From Verrucomicrobiota bacterium (GTDB taxonomy: Bacteria > Verrucomicrobiota > Verrucomicrobiia > Limisphaerales > UBA9464), in assembly GCA_016871805.1 (NCBI GenBank), contig VHCG01000028.1, positions 1 through 52,521 of the forward strand: a stretch of DNA of 52,521 nt, written 5' to 3'. Each line of letters begins with the position of its first letter. Positions within the stretch are counted from its first letter, which is position 1. The position numbers were made by a program, and so were the translations under genes. Below the pieces are notes generated by a model, which was given only the letters and a program-made list of their open reading frames with translations, was not told where the DNA came from and did not search any database. This document shows positions 50,834 through 52,521 of the stretch, piece by piece.

Positions 50834-52521
50834 ACGCCCAAACCCCCAAGGGCAGGCTGGACGGTTCGTCCCGGCGCGGCATCGCGCTCGTCATTACCCT
50901 GCTGATGCTGTCGGTGGTGACGATCACTGCCGTGGCGTTCCTTGCCGTCAGCCGTCGGGAACGCGAATCCGCGTCCACCGCCGCGGAGCAGGCGAACGCC
51001 CGAGCCATGGCCGATGCTGCATTCCGGCACGCGGAGGGCCGGATCCTGAGCCGGATCGCCGCAGCGACGAATCGGCTGGCCTCGGTCTCCTATTTCGTCT
51101 CGACGAACTATGCGAATCCCCGGTTTCGCAACCTTCCGGGGAGCCACTACGTCGACACCCGCGACTATCGCCAGCTCACCAACGTCAGTTACACGCGGAC
51201 CTCCAATCAGTTGCCGTTCAACCTGCTCATCGCCGGCCAACGGGACGAATACGCTCGGCTGCTTGGGAATCTCTACTATGACCCTCGGCCCCCCGTCTTC
51301 GTGCGGCCCCCCGTCTTCGTGCAGACGAACCGGGATCCCCGGCTGCCGATGGACTTCCGGTTCTACCTCGATTTCAATCGGAACGGCCAATTCGAGACCA
51401 ACGGTCCGGTTCTGGCCCTGGATCGCCTGGGGCGTCCCATCCAAGCCTCGTTGACCAATTTCCAGTGGGGTGATCCGGAGTGGATCGGGGTGCTCGAGAA
51501 CCCCGACGTTCCGCATTCAGGCACCAATCGTTTCATCGGCCGGTTTGCCTATGTGGTTGTACCAACCAGCTCGACCCTCGATCTCAATCACAGCGGCAAC
51601 AACGCCAAACGTCTTAGTCTGGGTGACGGTCAGCTGTTCCCCGCCGATCAGGATGGACTCCAGCCCCAGAGCGGCTTCTTCCGAAACCAGGGTGTCGGGA
51701 CCTGGGAACTCAACCTTGGTGGCTTCTTCGGGGCGCTGAACACGAACATCTGGGGGTTCGCCCAGAACGACTATCGGTATCAGACCAATCTCACGCTCCC
51801 GAGCACGGGTCTGGCGTTCGCCGACGCAGAACGGCTTCGCCGCTTCCGTCAGCTCAGCATCGCACCGGCTTCGGCCGATGAGTTCTACCGGGTCGAGTCG
51901 GGCAACGCGAACGTGACCCAGATCGACCAGGAGTTCAGGAGGGACTTTGTCGATGCCTACTCCGATGGTCCGCTTGTCGCTCTGCGTGAGGAGATCTTCC
52001 GGCAGTATGAAAACGACGTGCCTGACAGGTCGTGGCCCGGCTCCGATCTCACCAACCGCTTCGCGGACCTGAACGACCTGTTCGATCCGCAGCTTGGGAT
52101 GTCCGGCCGGGTGACCGGCCAGTTCACCAACCGTGCCATAGCGAGGACCTCACCCCTCAGCACCTACGACCGGTACACCTTTCATCGGCTGATGCGGCAG
52201 CTCGGCACCGACTCGGGCGACGGACGCTTCGAGTCCGGTTCCCATCCGGCGTTCTCCGATCTGGAACTCGGGGTGAACTCGGTGAATCCCTATGGGTTCT
52301 ACCGTCGTGCGAAGCTCAACCTCAACTATGCCCAGTCGGAACCGGAGGGGGATCTGGCGGCGTCCGCGAGCGTTTCGACCCTGCGTCCCAGGGGTGCCCT
52401 TGAGTGGTTCACCAACGCCACCCATCGCCTCCTGCTGAGCGAATTCACCAACGGGCTGCCATTCCTGCCCCAGGGCTCGCGGATCTATCGGCCTGGCCTG
52501 GGCGTCCATGGTTGGACGCTT
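50830..52521 (+). CDS. GspK/PilX-like minor pseudopilin, 3' end beyond window
   Basis: The frame starts with an ATG overlapping the previous stop and stays open for 564 codons to the last base of the window, so the gene continues. The N-terminus is GspK/PilX-like: RRGIALVITLLMLSVVTITA, with no Glu at +5, as usual for GspK. A helical segment (AEQANARAMADAAFRHAEGR) and a long mixed domain follow. The large size suggests the A component of the 'Verru_Chthon' prepilin cassette, which is over 1,000 residues. In GspK-type systems this subunit caps the pseudopilus tip with GspI and GspJ, which fits its two neighbours. An 18-base tandem duplication adds six residues in frame near residue 155. Confidence 0.87.
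   Translation, partial: MNAQTPKGRLDGSSRRGIALVITLLMLSVVTITAVAFLAVSRRERESASTAAEQANARAMADAAFRHAEGRILSRIAAATNRLASVSYFVSTNYANPRFRNLPGSHYVDTRDYRQLTNVSYTRTSNQLPFNLLIAGQRDEYARLLGNLYYDPRPPVFVRPPVFVQTNRDPRLPMDFRFYLDFNRNGQFETNGPVLALDRLGRPIQASLTNFQWGDPEWIGVLENPDVPHSGTNRFIGRFAYVVVPTSSTLDLNHSGNNAKRLSLGDGQLFPADQDGLQPQSGFFRNQGVGTWELNLGGFFGALNTNIWGFAQNDYRYQTNLTLPSTGLAFADAERLRRFRQLSIAPASADEFYRVESGNANVTQIDQEFRRDFVDAYSDGPLVALREEIFRQYENDVPDRSWPGSDLTNRFADLNDLFDPQLGMSGRVTGQFTNRAIARTSPLSTYDRYTFHRLMRQLGTDSGDGRFESGSHPAFSDLELGVNSVNPYGFYRRAKLNLNYAQSEPEGDLAASASVSTLRPRGALEWFTNATHRLLLSEFTNGLPFLPQGSRIYRPGLGVHGWTL
51286..51321 (+). repeat. in-frame 18-base tandem duplication
   Basis: CGGCCCCCCGTCTTCGTG is present twice without interruption (51286-51303, 51304-51321). 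In the GspK-like protein it gives RPPVFVRPPVFV. As 18 is a multiple of three the frame is kept, in contrast to the duplications in the giant gene and the HemW-like gene. Confidence 0.9.

Noticed and set aside
1..52521. CRISPR array, rRNA operon, integrase or prophage
   Set aside because: No regularly spaced repeats, no rRNA-like sequence and no transposase, integrase or phage structural cluster were seen. The tail-collar protein has a signal peptide and lies in a non-phage operon.

Overview
Likely source. The window is GC-rich and gene-dense. Its gene content points to a member of the Verrucomicrobiota, most likely a Limisphaerales/Pedosphaera-type lineage. The signs are large exported proteins built from LamG, BNR, Ig-like and PPC-like modules, several secreted proteins of the lamin-tail type, a formylglycine sulfatase, and a run of prepilin-like proteins (FTLIELLVVISIIAILAG type) that resembles the 'Verru_Chthon' cassettes known from that phylum. 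This taxonomic call is an inference from family content; there is no rRNA gene in the window.

Layout. 0-10.1 kb is mostly housekeeping: the 3' end of an RNase H-like exonuclease gene, a dihydropteroate-synthase-family gene, a sulfatase, a minus-strand set (ygiQ, a small beta-repeat protein, a CoA-binding protein), glcF, and a compact plus-strand operon nagB-ruvX-truA-trmL. Two intergenic elements (about 1.46-1.71 and 10.14-10.58 kb) carry the same GC-rich arms in inverted orientation; one arm is read through as the C-terminus of the sulfatase. 10.6-11.6 kb is a lamin-tail-domain gene split by one in-frame TAG. 11.9-30.35 kb is the most unusual part: six exported-protein genes in one direction, spaced by overlaps or very short gaps and closed by a good terminator. 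They encode a BNR-repeat protein, a tail-collar-type protein, a giant protein of about 2,815 residues (LamG near the N-terminus, a long helical region, and a C-terminus laid out like that of Tc-toxin A subunits), a calcium-motif protein, a YwqK-like anchored protein and a seven-repeat PPC/Ig protein. The giant gene is broken in this sequence by two short tandem duplications (13 and 23 bp offsets) that together restore the frame.

30.4-34.7 kb holds a minus-strand operon (PQQ-type propeller, HemW-like radical SAM protein, chorismate-lyase-like protein), a tRNA-Arg(CCG) and an unknown membrane-anchored protein. The HemW-like gene is frameshifted by a 101-bp direct duplication. 34.8-37.0 kb is a decayed stretch: a rhodanese pseudogene and a secreted-protein pseudogene, whose inferred nonsense changes are all compatible with G:C to A:T transitions. 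37.2-39.4 kb has nadA and an FG-GAP/VCBS protein.

39.6-52.5 kb is a type IV pilus / type II secretion-like assembly locus: two GspE/PilB ATPases flanking PilT, a PilC/GspF platform protein, then five pseudopilins and a GspK/PilX-like minor pseudopilin that runs off the window end. A BrnT/CopG-type toxin-antitoxin pair with its own promoter sits between the platform gene and the pseudopilins. One pseudopilin gene carries a +1 frameshift. The pilus or pseudopilus could assemble at the same envelope that exports the giant proteins, but nothing in the sequence links the two loci directly.

Caution. The window has several frame-breaking changes (13, 23 and 106-bp offsets, one single base, several stops). 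Some, especially the 101-bp duplication, could be assembly artefacts rather than biology.
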